NCBI GenBank assembly: GCA_963710725.1
Contig: CAVQBJ010000008.1
Coordinates: 1 to 64,000 of the forward strand
Length of the DNA stretch: 64,000 nucleotides
Direction of reading: 5' to 3'
From: CAVQBJ01 sp963710725
Lineage (GTDB): Bacteria > Actinomycetota > Thermoleophilia > Solirubrobacterales > Solirubrobacteraceae
The notes under the pieces were generated by a model. The model did not search any database, was not told the DNA's origin, and saw only the letters and a program-made list of their open reading frames with translations. The position numbers were made by a program, and so were the translations under genes. Shown in pieces: positions 19,702 through 30,858 of this stretch (positions are counted from its first letter, which is position 1; each line of letters starts with the position of its first letter).

Positions 19702-20454
19702 TCAGACCGTCTGCGCCACCGCGCTCGACCGCCCACGCGCCGCTGCGGGCATCAGGCGCAGGTGGGCGTGGTGCTCGAGCGTCTCGGCGACCGCGCGCTC
19801 GACCTGGCCGAGGACGACGTCCTCGGCCACCGGGGCCTCGGCGAGCGAGCGGCCGAGCGCGTCGACCATGAAGGCGTGCGCCGGCTCGCCGAGGCGGAAC
19901 GATCCCGCCTCGCACGCCGCACACACGACGCCCCCGGCGGCGCCCGAGAAGCCGACGAGATGCTCGCGCTCGCCGCAGGTCGCGCAGGCGCCGAGCGCCG
20001 GGGCGAGGCCCGCGGCGAGCAGGAGCTTCAGGCGGAACGCGAGCCCGTTGGCGCGCGTCGCCAGCCCCGGATCGGCGTCGAGCAGGGCGAGCTCGTGACA
20101 GAGCAGGTTGAACACCCCGGGATGCGGCTCGGAGGTCTCGAACAGCCGCCCGACGGCGTCGCAGGCGCGGGCGGCGGCATCGAGCGCTCCCCCATCCTCG
20201 CGCAGGCGGCGGTAGCCGTCGACGGTGTCCGCCGCCGTGACGGTGAACAGCTCGCCGCGACCCTCGTGGAGGATGAGGCGCAGGCGGAAGAACGGCTCCA
20301 GGCGCCCGCCGAAGCGGCTTCGCGCGCGGCGCACACCCTTGGCGATCGCCCCCACGCGCCCGTGCTGCGGGGTGTACAGATGCAGGATGCGATCGGCCTC
20401 GCCGTAGCGCATCGAGCGCAGGACGACCGCTTCGGTGCGCATCGGGCCGGGCAT
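19702..20454 (-). CDS. recO: DNA repair protein RecO
   Basis: 250 residues from ATG 20454 (a second Met lies four codons on). The N-terminal OB-fold begins 'RTEAVVLRSMRYGEADRIL', the RecO signature. A zinc-binding CxxC pair (CATCG ... CAAC) lies in the C-terminal half. RecO loads RecA on SSB-coated single strands with RecR in the RecF pathway. It lies 32 bp upstream of ppdK on the same strand. Confidence 0.93.
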   Translation of the reverse strand: MPGPMRTEAVVLRSMRYGEADRILHLYTPQHGRVGAIAKGVRRARSRFGGRLEPFFRLRLILHEGRGELFTVTAADTVDGYRRLREDGGALDAAARACDAVGRLFETSEPHPGVFNLLCHELALLDADPGLATRANGLAFRLKLLLAAGLAPALGACATCGEREHLVGFSGAAGGVVCAACEAGSFRLGEPAHAFMVDALGRSLAEAPVAEDVVLGQVERAVAETLEHHAHLRLMPAAARGRSSAVAQTV

Positions 20455-20615
20455 GGATGGGAGTCTAGGCCCGGGTCGGGACGACCTCGCCGGGTGCCAG
20501 CCCGACACGACGCGTAATGCTCGGACCTGATCCGAGTCTCTTCCATATGGCCTTCACATCCGAGTCCTCAGATCCTCCGGTTCACCTCCAACCCCTGGCT
20601 ATCCTTTCTGCAGCA

Positions 20616-20870
20616 ATGAAGGAGATCACGGTCTACACGACGGATTTCTGCTCGTACTGCGAGCGCACGAAGGCGCTGCTGCGCAAGCGTGGGCTCAGCT
20701 ACACCGAGGTCAACCTCTCGCGCGACCACGAGACCCGGGCCGAGCTCGCGGCCCGCACCGGGATGATGACCTTCCCGCAGGTGCTCATCGAGGGCGAGTT
20801 GATCGGCGGCTACGCCGAGACGGCCGCGGCCTCCGACAGCGGTCGGCTCGACGAGCTGCTCGCCGCCTGA
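20616..20870 (+). CDS. Glutaredoxin
   Basis: 84 residues, the usual size for a bacterial glutaredoxin. The dithiol active site is FCSYC near residues 11-15, and the cis-Pro region 'TFPQVLIEGELIGG' binds the thiol substrate. It reduces disulfides or mixed disulfides; in Actinobacteria the partner may be mycothiol or a mycoredoxin-like system (inference). A -10-like TATCCT lies at 20600-20605, about 10 bp before ATG, so the message may have little or no leader. Its 3' end overlaps mutM convergently by 61 bp. Confidence 0.93.
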   Translation: MKEITVYTTDFCSYCERTKALLRKRGLSYTEVNLSRDHETRAELAARTGMMTFPQVLIEGELIGGYAETAAASDSGRLDELLAA

Positions 20871-21715
20871 CGCGCTCGCCGGCTCAGCGGCTGGCACGAC
20901 TCGCACAGATAGGTTCCGCGTCCGGCCGCGACGATCTTCACGATCGCCCGCCCGCACGTCGGGCAGGGCTCGCCGGCGCGGCGGTGCACGAGGAACTCGT
21001 CCTGGAACGATCCGTACACGCCGTCGACGTGGCGGAAGTCGTCGATCGTCGCGCCCCGGGCGGCGATGCCGGCCTGCAGCGCGGCGACGACCGCGTCGTG
21101 CAGGCGCTGCCACTCGGGCCCGGTGAGCGACCCGGCCGGGCGCAGCGGGTGGATCGCGGCGCGGTGCAGCGCCTCGTCGGCGTAGATGTTGCCGACGCCG
21201 GCGATCCGCCGCTGGTCGAGGAGGAACGCCTTGATCGGCGCGCGGCGCCCGCGCGCGAGCCCGCGCAGGTGCGCGGAGGTGAAGGCCGGGTCGAGCGGCT
21301 CGAGGCCGAGGCGCGCCGCGAAGAACGCCTCCATCGCGTCGGCGCCGAGCAGGAGCTCGCCGGTCCCGAAGCGCCGTGGGTCCACGAGGCACAGCCGCCG
21401 CTCGGCGGCGCCGGCGCCGGCGAGCGTCAGGCGCACCCGCGTGTGCGGCGGCTCGGGGTCGGGATCGCACAGGACCGTGCCGGTCATGCGCAGGTGCTGG
21501 GCGAGGAACACCTCGCCGGCCAGCTCCCAGAGCAGGTACTTGCCGCGACGGCCGAGGCGCTCGACGCGTCGCCCGCGCAGCGCGGCGGCCAGCTCGCTCG
21601 GCTCCAACGGCCGTGACCAGCGCGCGTCGAGGATCTCCACGCGCGCGAGCGTCCGGCCCTCGAGGATCGGGGCGAGCTGTCGGCGGATCGTCTCGACCTC
21701 GGGAAGCTCGGGCAT
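20810..21715 (-). CDS. mutM: Formamidopyrimidine-DNA glycosylase
   Basis: 301 residues. The N-terminal catalytic PELPEVE motif (Pro2 after Met removal) and the C-terminal zinc finger (CPTCG ... YLCESCQ) identify Fpg/MutM, which removes 8-oxoguanine and other oxidised purines and nicks the strand. About 25 Ser/Arg/Ala-rich residues follow the zinc finger, and these are what overlap the convergent glutaredoxin gene. It lies 12 bp downstream of deoB. Confidence 0.96.
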   Translation of the reverse strand: MPELPEVETIRRQLAPILEGRTLARVEILDARWSRPLEPSELAAALRGRRVERLGRRGKYLLWELAGEVFLAQHLRMTGTVLCDPDPEPPHTRVRLTLAGAGAAERRLCLVDPRRFGTGELLLGADAMEAFFAARLGLEPLDPAFTSAHLRGLARGRRAPIKAFLLDQRRIAGVGNIYADEALHRAAIHPLRPAGSLTGPEWQRLHDAVVAALQAGIAARGATIDDFRHVDGVYGSFQDEFLVHRRAGEPCPTCGRAIVKIVAAGRGTYLCESCQPLSRRARQAASSSSSRPLSEAAAVSA

Positions 21716-21727
21716 GCAGGCCCGATG

Positions 21728-22981
21728 CTAGGCGTTACGCGGCGCCGTCCCGACGGTCAGCGCGCCGAACGGTCGGCCCGGAAGCGCGTCGGTGACCCGT
21801 CCGGTGAGCCACCACAGCGCGGTCGCGCCAACGTCCGCCATCGGCCCATCGTGGCGGCTGCCGACCCCGCGCGTCGTGTCGGGGATCGCCGGCGCGCCGC
21901 CGCCCGGCACGGCGAGCAGCGGCACGTACTCGCGCGTGTGGTCGGTGCCCGGCGACTGCGGGTCGACGCCGTGGTCGGCGGTGATGATGAGCACATCGTT
22001 GTCGCCGAGCAGCTCGAGCCAGACCGCGATCTCGGCGTCGATCCGCTGTAGGGCGTGGTGGAAGCCGTCGGTGTCCTTGCGGTGGCCGTAGACCTGGTCG
22101 GTGTCGATCAGGTTCGTGAAGACGAGTCCCGCGGGCAGTGTGCGCAGCAGCTCGGTGGTCGCCGGCAGCGCGAGCTCGTTCGTCGCCGCCGGGTGGGCCT
22201 CGCTGATCCCGACCCCGGCGAAGAGATCGTTGACCTTACCGACGGCGTGCACGGCGGCGCCCGCGTCCGAGAGCTCTTCGAGGTAGCTGCGCCGCGGGGG
22301 TGCGAGCGCGAAGTCGCGGCGCCCCTCGGTGCGCTCGAAGCGACCAGGGCGCCCGGAGAACGGGCGCGCAATGACGCGCCCGACCGCGTCCTCGCCCTGC
22401 ATGACGGTGCGCGCCACACTGCAGGCCGCGTACAGCGCCTCGGGCGCCATGCGGTCGGTGTGCGCGGCCAGTTGCAGGACCGAGTCCGCCGACGTGTAGA
22501 GGATGAGGCGGCCGCTGCGCAGGTGCTCCTCGCCGTAGTCGTCGATCGCGGCAATGCCGTTATAGGGGCGGTTGCACACGAACTGCTGGCCGATGGCCGA
22601 TTCGAGGCGACCGATGAGCTCGGCCGAGAGGCCCTCCGGGTAGGTCGGCGGCGCGTGATCGACGGCGACGCCCATCAATTCCCAGTGCCCGGCGGTCGAG
22701 TCCTTGCCCGGCCCGAGCGGGTGCAGACGCCCGTGCAGAGCCGGGTGACGGGCCGGCGGCGCGCCCTGGAGCGTCAGGATCGAGCCGAGCCCGAGGCGCT
22801 GCAGCGTCGGCAGCCGCAGCCCGCCGACGGCCGCGGCCACGTGCGCGAGCGTGTTGCACCCGGCGTCGCCGTAGCGGTCGGCGTCGGGGAGCGCGCCGAC
22901 CCCGCACGCGTCGATGACCACCACCACCGCGCGCCGGCCGTCGCCCTCCGGACGCGCCTTACTGAAGCGCGGGCTCCCCAC
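21728..22981 (-). CDS. deoB: Phosphopentomutase
   Basis: About 417 residues. An alkaline-phosphatase-superfamily enzyme converting (deoxy)ribose 1-phosphate and 5-phosphate. Metal-binding motifs are seen: VVVIDACGVGALPDA, GKDSTAGHWELMG, the 'FTNLIDTDQVYGHRKD' region, 'ITADHGVDP' and a late 'RHDGPMADVG'. The start is uncertain: GTG 22981 lies 11 bp after the xerD stop, while GTGs at 22927 and 22924 give a shorter N-terminus. It is coupled to xerD upstream and mutM downstream. Confidence 0.93.
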   Translation of the reverse strand: MGSPRFSKARPEGDGRRAVVVVIDACGVGALPDADRYGDAGCNTLAHVAAAVGGLRLPTLQRLGLGSILTLQGAPPARHPALHGRLHPLGPGKDSTAGHWELMGVAVDHAPPTYPEGLSAELIGRLESAIGQQFVCNRPYNGIAAIDDYGEEHLRSGRLILYTSADSVLQLAAHTDRMAPEALYAACSVARTVMQGEDAVGRVIARPFSGRPGRFERTEGRRDFALAPPRRSYLEELSDAGAAVHAVGKVNDLFAGVGISEAHPAATNELALPATTELLRTLPAGLVFTNLIDTDQVYGHRKDTDGFHHALQRIDAEIAVWLELLGDNDVLIITADHGVDPQSPGTDHTREYVPLLAVPGGGAPAIPDTTRGVGSRHDGPMADVGATALWWLTGRVTDALPGRPFGALTVGTAPRNA

Positions 22982-22992
22982 GCGTGCGAAGG

Positions 22993-23955
22993 CTAACGAT
23001 CCGCAGCGATCGCGGGGGATCGCGTGGCCCGCGGATGCGCGCGGAAGTAGGCGTCCTTCAGCCGCTCGGCCGACAGATGCGTGTACATCTGGGTCGTGGC
23101 GAGGTCGGCGTGGCCGAGCATCTCCTGCAGCGATCGTAGGTCGCAGCCGCCGGCGAGCAGGTGCGTGGCGAACGTGTGCCGCAGCGTGTGCGGGCTCATC
23201 TTGCCGTCGAGCCCCGCGCGACGGGCGTGGCCCTGAACGATCTTGTACAGGCCCTGACGGGTGAGCCCTCCGCCTCGCTGATTGACGAACAGGTGCCCCT
23301 CGCTGCGCGCGCCGACGAGCACCGGACGCCCACGCTGCAGATAGGTGCGCAGTGCGCCGACCGCCTGGCGCCCGACGGGAACGAGGCGCTCCTTGGAGCC
23401 CTTGCCGCGCGCGGCCAGCAGCCCGCTGTCGAGGTCGACGTCGGAGACGAGCAGCCCGATCGCCTCCGACGCTCGCAGACCGCACGCGTACATCAGCTCG
23501 AGCAGCGCCCGATCGCGCAGCGTCCGCGGCTCCGAGCCCCGCGGCTCGGCGAGGAGCTTGGCCACCTCATCGCGCGAGAGCACGTGCGGCAGCTTGGCGA
23601 CCTTGCGCGGACCGCGCAGGTCGGCCGTGGGGTCGTGGTCGATCACCTCCTCGCGGCGCAGGAAGCGGTAGAAGGAGCGCAGGCAGGCGAGCTTGCGCTG
23701 CAGCGTGGCGACGGCGACGGGCGGTCGCTCCTCGGTCCCGGCCGCGAGCTCCTCGAGGAACTCGGACAGGTCGCCGTGCCCGGCGGACAGCGGATCGAGG
23801 TCGCGCCGGGCGAGGAAGGCGCCGAACTGCAGCAGGTCCGAGCGGTAGGCCTCGAGCGTGTTACGCGACAGGCCGCGCTCGAGCTCGAGATAGGCGAGGA
23901 AGTCGAGCGCCAGCGTCTCCAGGGCAGGGCTCGGCGCGGCCACCACGGTCGTCAC
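22993..23955 (-). CDS. xerD: Tyrosine recombinase XerD-type
   Basis: 320 residues. An N-terminal SAM-like domain (LERGLSRNTLEAYRSDLLQF) precedes the catalytic domain with Arg (ACGLRASEAIGL), HTLRHTFATHLL, LGHADLATTQMY and the nucleophilic Tyr. It resolves chromosome dimers with XerC at dif. Location downstream of a NUDIX gene matches M. tuberculosis Rv1700-Rv1701, so this is the housekeeping recombinase and not an integrase of the mobile elements. Confidence 0.95.
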   Translation of the reverse strand: MTTVVAAPSPALETLALDFLAYLELERGLSRNTLEAYRSDLLQFGAFLARRDLDPLSAGHGDLSEFLEELAAGTEERPPVAVATLQRKLACLRSFYRFLRREEVIDHDPTADLRGPRKVAKLPHVLSRDEVAKLLAEPRGSEPRTLRDRALLELMYACGLRASEAIGLLVSDVDLDSGLLAARGKGSKERLVPVGRQAVGALRTYLQRGRPVLVGARSEGHLFVNQRGGGLTRQGLYKIVQGHARRAGLDGKMSPHTLRHTFATHLLAGGCDLRSLQEMLGHADLATTQMYTHLSAERLKDAYFRAHPRATRSPAIAADR

Positions 23956-24037
23956 GCGAGCTCTATTCCGCGGCGTTGCAGCGGTTCCTGCGTATGCAAG
24001 GGAGCGGCCGCCGCGGGCGGCACACGCGCCGGCTCCG

Positions 24038-24598
24038 TTACGTCGCCGCGGTCCGTCCCAGCCGGTCGCGCAGCCACATGAGCGCGATGAGGGTCTTGGC
24101 GTCGACGAGCTCTGCGATCGTGCGATCGAGGTCGCTCAGCGGCACGGCGACGAGCTCGATGCGCTCGTTCTCGCCGCTCTCGGCGGTCTGCTCGTAGAGG
24201 TCGGTGGCGGCGAACAGGTGCACGACCTCGTTGCTGAACCCCACCGTCGAGTAGAAGCTCGTGATCTTCTCCCAGCGGCGGGCGCCGCGTCCGATCTCCT
24301 CGGCGAGCTCGCGCTCGGCGGCCGCGAGCGGCGCCTCGCCGGCGACGTCGAGCCGTCCGGCGGGAATCTCGAGTACGTCGGGATCGCCGACCGCCTCGCG
24401 GGGCTGGAGCACGAGCCATACGTGCTCGTCGTCGTAGGCGACCGTGGCGACGGCGCCGCCGTGACGCACGATCTCGCGCTCGACCTCCTCGCCGTCGGCG
24501 TGGCGGAAGCGTTCGACGCGCACCTCGATGATCCGCCCGCGGTAGACGGTCTCGCCGTCGATCGGCGTGAAGGCGCGCGGCGACTGGTCGTTCGTCAT
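24038..24598 (-). CDS. NUDIX hydrolase, ADP-ribose pyrophosphatase-like
   Basis: 186 residues. The NUDIX box is intact (GEAPLAAAERELAEEIG, around residue 100), with a conserved Pro/Gly-rich segment before it (EIPAGRLD) as in ADP-ribose pyrophosphatases. It hydrolyses nucleoside diphosphate-X compounds. Its ATG overlaps the stop of the upstream DUF3866 gene by 4 bp (24595-24598), so translation is coupled. The ortholog in M. tuberculosis order is Rv1700. Confidence 0.93.
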   Translation of the reverse strand: MTNDQSPRAFTPIDGETVYRGRIIEVRVERFRHADGEEVEREIVRHGGAVATVAYDDEHVWLVLQPREAVGDPDVLEIPAGRLDVAGEAPLAAAERELAEEIGRGARRWEKITSFYSTVGFSNEVVHLFAATDLYEQTAESGENERIELVAVPLSDLDRTIAELVDAKTLIALMWLRDRLGRTAAT

Positions 24599-25752
24599 GT
24601 CTCCTCCGGGTCGTCGTCGATGAGCTCAGCGAGCACCGTGCCGCCGGCGAGCGCCGCGGCGAAGAACAGCGGGTCGGCGGCGAGCTGGCGCCCCATCGTC
24701 TCGGCCGGCAGGCCGCTACTCGCGTAGCCGGGCAGATCCACCGCCGTGCGCCGCCAATCGTGTCGCGCGATCCGCGCCGGCCGCGCGTCGCGCAGATCGA
24801 AGTCGAGCGCGGCGCGACCGGTCTGCGAACCGCCGAAGGCCGCTCGCAGGCCGGCACCGAGCTCGCGCCCGGCGGGCGACCGGACGCCCTGGGGCAGCGC
24901 CACGGTGACCTCGCCGAGGAGGAGGTCGAGGACGGTCAGGGAGTGATGAGACATGCCTCGATGCCGCGGCCGCGGGTCCCCGGAGGACATCCGCGCGACG
25001 ACGAGCGCCCGACAGCCGAGCGCGAGAGCGGCATGCGCGGCGTCGAGCGCCGCCAGCCCGCCGTGACCGAGGGCGCTGCCGGAGCCGACGACGCCGGGGC
25101 CGGGCCCACAGACGGCGGTGTCCCAGCCGAGCTCGACCAGGCCGTGGTGCAGCGCGCCGATCGTCGTGATCGCCTCTCCCTCGCCGCCGAAGGCGCTCCC
25201 CGCGGTCAGATGTCCCGCGAGCAGGCCGTCGTCGCGCAGGCGGCGCACGAGCGTTGCGTGGGCGCCGGGCAGCGCACCGCCCCCGTCCTGGACATATCCA
25301 AGGCGTGCCCCCGGGCGGGCCTGGGCGAACGCCCACGCGACCGGCGCGAGCTGCCCGTGTACGGCGAGCACGCCGACCGGACGGTCGAGCGGGTGCGACG
25401 CGAGCTCACCCTCGACGGGGATGACCGCGTGCTGCAGGCTCGTGTAGTTGAGCTTCATGACGTGCGCGTGCGCGACGCCCGCACCGTGCAGCCCCCGAGT
25501 CAGGTTCGCGTGGACGATGTCCTGACCGCCCGAACCGAGGCCGAGCACGACCGCCTGCACGTTCACGATCAGCTCGTCACCGACCTCGCTCGGGCCGACA
25601 AGGCCGGTGTGCGCGATCGCCTCCCGGGGCCCGGCGTCTTCGCCCTCGGGCCCGGTGACGAGCGCGACCCGCAGCCGCTGGGCCCCCGCCTCGGGGCCGT
25701 CGAGGACCTCGACGACCTTCGCGCGCCGCAGCATCAGCGCCTGGGCGCTCAT
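24595..25752 (-). CDS. DUF3866 family protein
   Basis: 385 residues, starting at ATG 25752 and overlapping the upstream peptidase stop by 4 bp. It shows the long Gly/Ala/His-rich core of DUF3866 (VVLGLGSGGQDIVHANLT, HVMKLNYTSLQHAV, GPGPGVVGSGSALGHGGL), a family found mostly in Actinobacteria and Firmicutes with unknown activity. It is locked between a peptidase and a NUDIX gene by 4-bp overlaps on both sides, implying fixed stoichiometry and perhaps a related step. No signal peptide. Confidence 0.88.
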   Translation of the reverse strand: MSAQALMLRRAKVVEVLDGPEAGAQRLRVALVTGPEGEDAGPREAIAHTGLVGPSEVGDELIVNVQAVVLGLGSGGQDIVHANLTRGLHGAGVAHAHVMKLNYTSLQHAVIPVEGELASHPLDRPVGVLAVHGQLAPVAWAFAQARPGARLGYVQDGGGALPGAHATLVRRLRDDGLLAGHLTAGSAFGGEGEAITTIGALHHGLVELGWDTAVCGPGPGVVGSGSALGHGGLAALDAAHAALALGCRALVVARMSSGDPRPRHRGMSHHSLTVLDLLLGEVTVALPQGVRSPAGRELGAGLRAAFGGSQTGRAALDFDLRDARPARIARHDWRRTAVDLPGYASSGLPAETMGRQLAADPLFFAAALAGGTVLAELIDDDPEET

Positions 25753-26899
25753 GGCGCGGCGGACCCCTTCACCGCATGCTCGAGGACCGACAGCGTGACG
25801 TCGAGCATCCCCTCCAGCGCCGCGCTGCTCACGCGCTCGGTCGGCTCGTGGTTGCGTTCGGTGCCGTTCGCGAGGTTGACGATCGGCAGGCCGAGGGACT
25901 GGAAGACGTTCGCGTCCGACGCGCCGCCGCTCGCGACCCGTTGCGGGAGGTAGCCGCAATCGCGCAGGGCCGCCTCGGCCACGGCGAGCGCCGGGGCGGT
26001 CGGGGTGATGCGGTAGCCGCTGAACATGCGAGCGACGTCGACGTCGACATCGCACTCGCAGTCGGGCCGGTTGGCGGCGTCGTGGATGCGGTCCACGAGC
26101 TCGGCGACGAGTGACTCGACCCGGTCCGCGTCCAGGCCACGCGCCTCGGCGACGATCTCGCAGTGCTCGGGGACGACGTTCCATGCCGTTCCCCCTCGGA
26201 TCTCGCCGACATTCGCCGTCGTCTCCTCGTCGATGCGTCCGTGCGGCATCGCGGCGATCGCATGTGCCGCCGCGAGCACCGCCGAGCGCCCGCGCTCGGG
26301 CGCGATGCCCGCGTGGGCCGCGGCACCATGGAAGGCGGCGATGATCCGGTAGTGGGTCGGCGAGGCGACGATGACCTCGCCGATCGGCGAGGCGTGGTCG
26401 AACACGTAGCCGAAGTCGCAGCGCAGCCGCGAGGCGTCGAACGCCGTGGCGCCGGCGAGCGCGGTCTCCTCGCCGACCGTGAACAGGAGCTGCAGGCCGA
26501 CGGGAGCGCCATCGCGAACGACGCGCCGCGCGACGGCGAGGATCATCGCGACGGCCGCCTTGTTGTCGGCGCCGAGGATCCCGGCGCCCTCGTTCTCCCA
26601 GCCACCGTCGATGAGCACCGGGCGCACGGGCGCGGTGAGCGGAACGGTGTCGAGGTGGGCGCAGAGCAGGAGGGTCGGCCTCCCCGCCTCGGCGGCTGGG
26701 ATCTCCGCGAGCAGGTTTCCGCAGTCGCCGCCGAGCTCGCTGGCGGCGTCGTCCTCGCTCACCTCCAGCCCGAGCGCGCGCAGCTCCCCGGTGACGAGGT
26801 CCGCGCAGCGCCGCTCGTGGCGCGAGGGGCTCTCGATCCGGCACAGCGCGGCGAACAGGTCGTTGAGCGCGCGCCGCTCGACCTCGCTCGCGCGAATCG

Positions 26900-26903
<4 letters not shown>
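25749..26903 (-). CDS. M20 family peptidase (PepT-like)
   Basis: 384 residues from GTG 26903. M20 metal ligands are recognisable: LLLCAHLDTVPL (His, Asp), GADNKAAVAM (bridging Asp), TVGEETALAG (catalytic and metal Glu). A dimerisation domain with 'HYRIIAAFHGAAAHAG' separates the halves. Probably a di-/tripeptide aminopeptidase of the PepT/PepD type; the exact substrate is unknown. The start overlaps the pyrG stop by 4 bp. Confidence 0.9.
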
Positions 26904-28662
<1,759 letters not shown>

Positions 28663-28666
<4 letters not shown>

Positions 28667-29484
28667 GGCCTGCCCCAGGAGTCTAGGGCTCTCAGCCCCG
28701 GAGTCCGCTCCACGAGCGCCGAGATCGAGCGAATTTCCCCATAGAGCGTGATGATCGCGAGCACGGCGGCCGCGATCAGCTGGCCGGTGCTCGACAGCGC
28801 GTACACGAGCCACAGGCCCGCGAGCCCCCCGACGAGCCCCGCGCCGGTGTCGCCGAGCATTCCGCGCTCGCCCAGGTCGTAGACCCCGGCCACGAGCACC
28901 GGCGCGGCGAAGACGCCGAGCGGCCACAGCGCCCCGGCGCTCATCGTCCCGATCGTCAGGCCCGCGGCGAGGAGCACGAACGCCTTCACCGCGCGTCCGG
29001 GGCGCAGATCGAGCAGGTTGAACAGGTGCGTGGCGAGCACGAGCACGAGCGCGGCGAGCAGGTAGCGCCCGGTGGTCAGTCCGCGGCCGCTCAGCACCAG
29101 CAGCGCGAGGCCGGCCGAGCCGACCGCCTTGACGACCCCGGCGGAGGGCTGACCGCGGAGCACGGTCGCGCCGTGGGCGCGCAGGCCGCGCGCCGGACCG
29201 CCGAGCTCGTCGTCGAGGAGGCCGAGCAGCGCGACGCCGAGCACATAGAGCGCGACCGTCGCCTGATCGGGGGCCAGCACGGTGGTCGATCCGAGCTGCT
29301 GCGCGAGCGCGAGCGGGATGAAGGCGACGCACGCGGCCGCGACTATCAGGACCCCGAGCGGAAAGGCGACCTCGCGGCCGCGGTAATTGGGTCGGGTGTG
29401 ACCGGCCGCGACGAGGCCTCGCACCGTCGCCGGCGCCAGGACCGCGGCGGCGATCAGGGCGACGATGAAGGGGAGCGAGTGCAC
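28663..29484 (-). CDS. MraY/WecA-like phosphoglycosyl transferase homologue
   Basis: 273 residues, nearly all transmembrane (about nine helices). Three cytoplasmic motifs of the polyprenyl-phosphate N-acetylhexosamine-1-phosphate transferase superfamily are kept: GLLDDELGG, NLLDLRPGRA and GMLGDTGAG. It is shorter than MraY or WecA (320-360), and a typical His-rich last loop is not seen, so activity is uncertain. It lies in the position of steB/mctB between steA and pyrG, suggesting an envelope-related role (inference). Confidence 0.8.
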
Positions 29485-29545
29485 CCGCTGACCGTAGCGG
29501 GGTGGGCGGACGCGGGCCGCCGCCCGGCGAGGCGTCGCGCGACGC

Positions 29546-30802
29546 TCAGCCGGCGCGGAGGACGATCTGCGTTGCGAGCAGGACCGCGATCAGCGCCAGG
29601 AGCCCCATCAGGAGGATCGGCAGCGGCTGTCTGAGGTCCCGCGCGGGACGGTAGAGGCGACTCACGCCCTTTGCGTCGACGAGGATGTCGCCGATCCGCA
29701 GGCGGGTCAGGAAGGTCGACGACATCCCGCCGCGGTGGCGATCGAGGAACTCCACGAGGTTGAACTGCGAGCCGACCGAGATGATCAGCGACGCCCCCTC
29801 CTCGGCGGCGATCAGCATCGCCACATCCTGGCTCGTCCCCGGCGCCGGGACGAGCAGGTATGGGAGCCCGAGCGACTCGACGTGGTGGCGGCCCGGCGCC
29901 CGGCCGTCGGGGTAGGAGTGCACGACCAGCTCGGCGCCGCTGCGCAGCGCGCCCGGCCCCGCGGAGTCCATGTCGCCGACGATCATGTCCGGCACCAGGC
30001 CGGCCTCCAGCAGTGCGTCGGCGCCGCCGTCCACGGCGATCAGCAGGGGGTGCAGGTCGCGGATGTAGGGCCGCAGGGCGCGGAGGTCACGCTGGTGGTC
30101 GACGCCACGCGCGACGATGAGCGCGTGCCGGTCGCGGAAGTCGGTACGAAAGCGCGGCAGCTCGATCTTGCCGGCGAGCAGCTCGCGCTCCTCGCGCATG
30201 TGCGTGATCGTGTTCTCGACGAAGCGTTCGAGCGCCTCCCCGATCTCGAGCTTGCGCTGCTCGGTGTCGGCCCGCACGCGGGCGCGATCGAGTGCGACCC
30301 CGCGGGACAGCAGCTCCTCGCCGCGATACACGTCACCGCCGCGCACGGTGAGGCCGGCGCCGTCATCGACGAGCGAGAACAGTCGGTCGTCGTCGAGGTC
30401 GACGAGCTGGACGCCGGCGTCGGTGAGCAGCTGCGGACCGAGGTTCGGGTAGGTGCCGCTCGACGACGGCGCGCAGTTGAGGACCGCCACGACGCCGGCG
30501 GCGATGAGCTCCTCGGCCGACACCCGGTCGAGATCGCGATGGTCAAGAATCGCGATCTCCCCGCGACGCAGGTGGCGGGTGAGCACCTTCGTCCGCCGGC
30601 CGCTGCGCGCCGGACCGCTGACGACACGGCTGAGGGTGGCTGGGCGGGCCGGCGGTGTGGCTGCCGGCCCGGCGCTCGAGAGCGACGCGTCCTCCGGTGC
30701 CGCCGTCGCCGCCACGGGGCCGGAGAGCGGTTCGTCGAGGGCGACGGAGGGCGAGGTGCGATCGTACGCTCGTGTGCCGTGCGTGCGAGGCGTCACCGCC
30801 AT
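29546..30802 (-). CDS. steA: SteA-like putative cytokinetic ring protein
   Basis: 418 residues. A disordered Ala/Pro-rich N-terminus is followed by a thiamin-pyrophosphokinase-like fold (LLIAVDGGADALLEAG, PDMIVGDMDSAG) and a C-terminal transmembrane helix (ILLMGLLALIAVLLATQIVL). In Corynebacterium SteA acts with SteB in cell separation. Gene order recN-steA-X-pyrG matches M. tuberculosis Rv1696-Rv1699. The start is the ATG at 30802; later starts are possible because the N-terminus is low complexity. Confidence 0.9.
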   Translation of the reverse strand: MAVTPRTHGTRAYDRTSPSVALDEPLSGPVAATAAPEDASLSSAGPAATPPARPATLSRVVSGPARSGRRTKVLTRHLRRGEIAILDHRDLDRVSAEELIAAGVVAVLNCAPSSSGTYPNLGPQLLTDAGVQLVDLDDDRLFSLVDDGAGLTVRGGDVYRGEELLSRGVALDRARVRADTEQRKLEIGEALERFVENTITHMREERELLAGKIELPRFRTDFRDRHALIVARGVDHQRDLRALRPYIRDLHPLLIAVDGGADALLEAGLVPDMIVGDMDSAGPGALRSGAELVVHSYPDGRAPGRHHVESLGLPYLLVPAPGTSQDVAMLIAAEEGASLIISVGSQFNLVEFLDRHRGGMSSTFLTRLRIGDILVDAKGVSRLYRPARDLRQPLPILLMGLLALIAVLLATQIVLRAG

Positions 30803-30858
30803 GCGGCGAGACTACCCTTCGGCTCCGGCACCGCCGTTAGCCCTCCGCGCAGCTTCGG

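Noticed and set aside
22993..23955. xerD as the integrase of the tRNA-Met islands
   Set aside because: Its place next to the NUDIX gene matches the conserved housekeeping order, and it is 13 kb from the tRNA.
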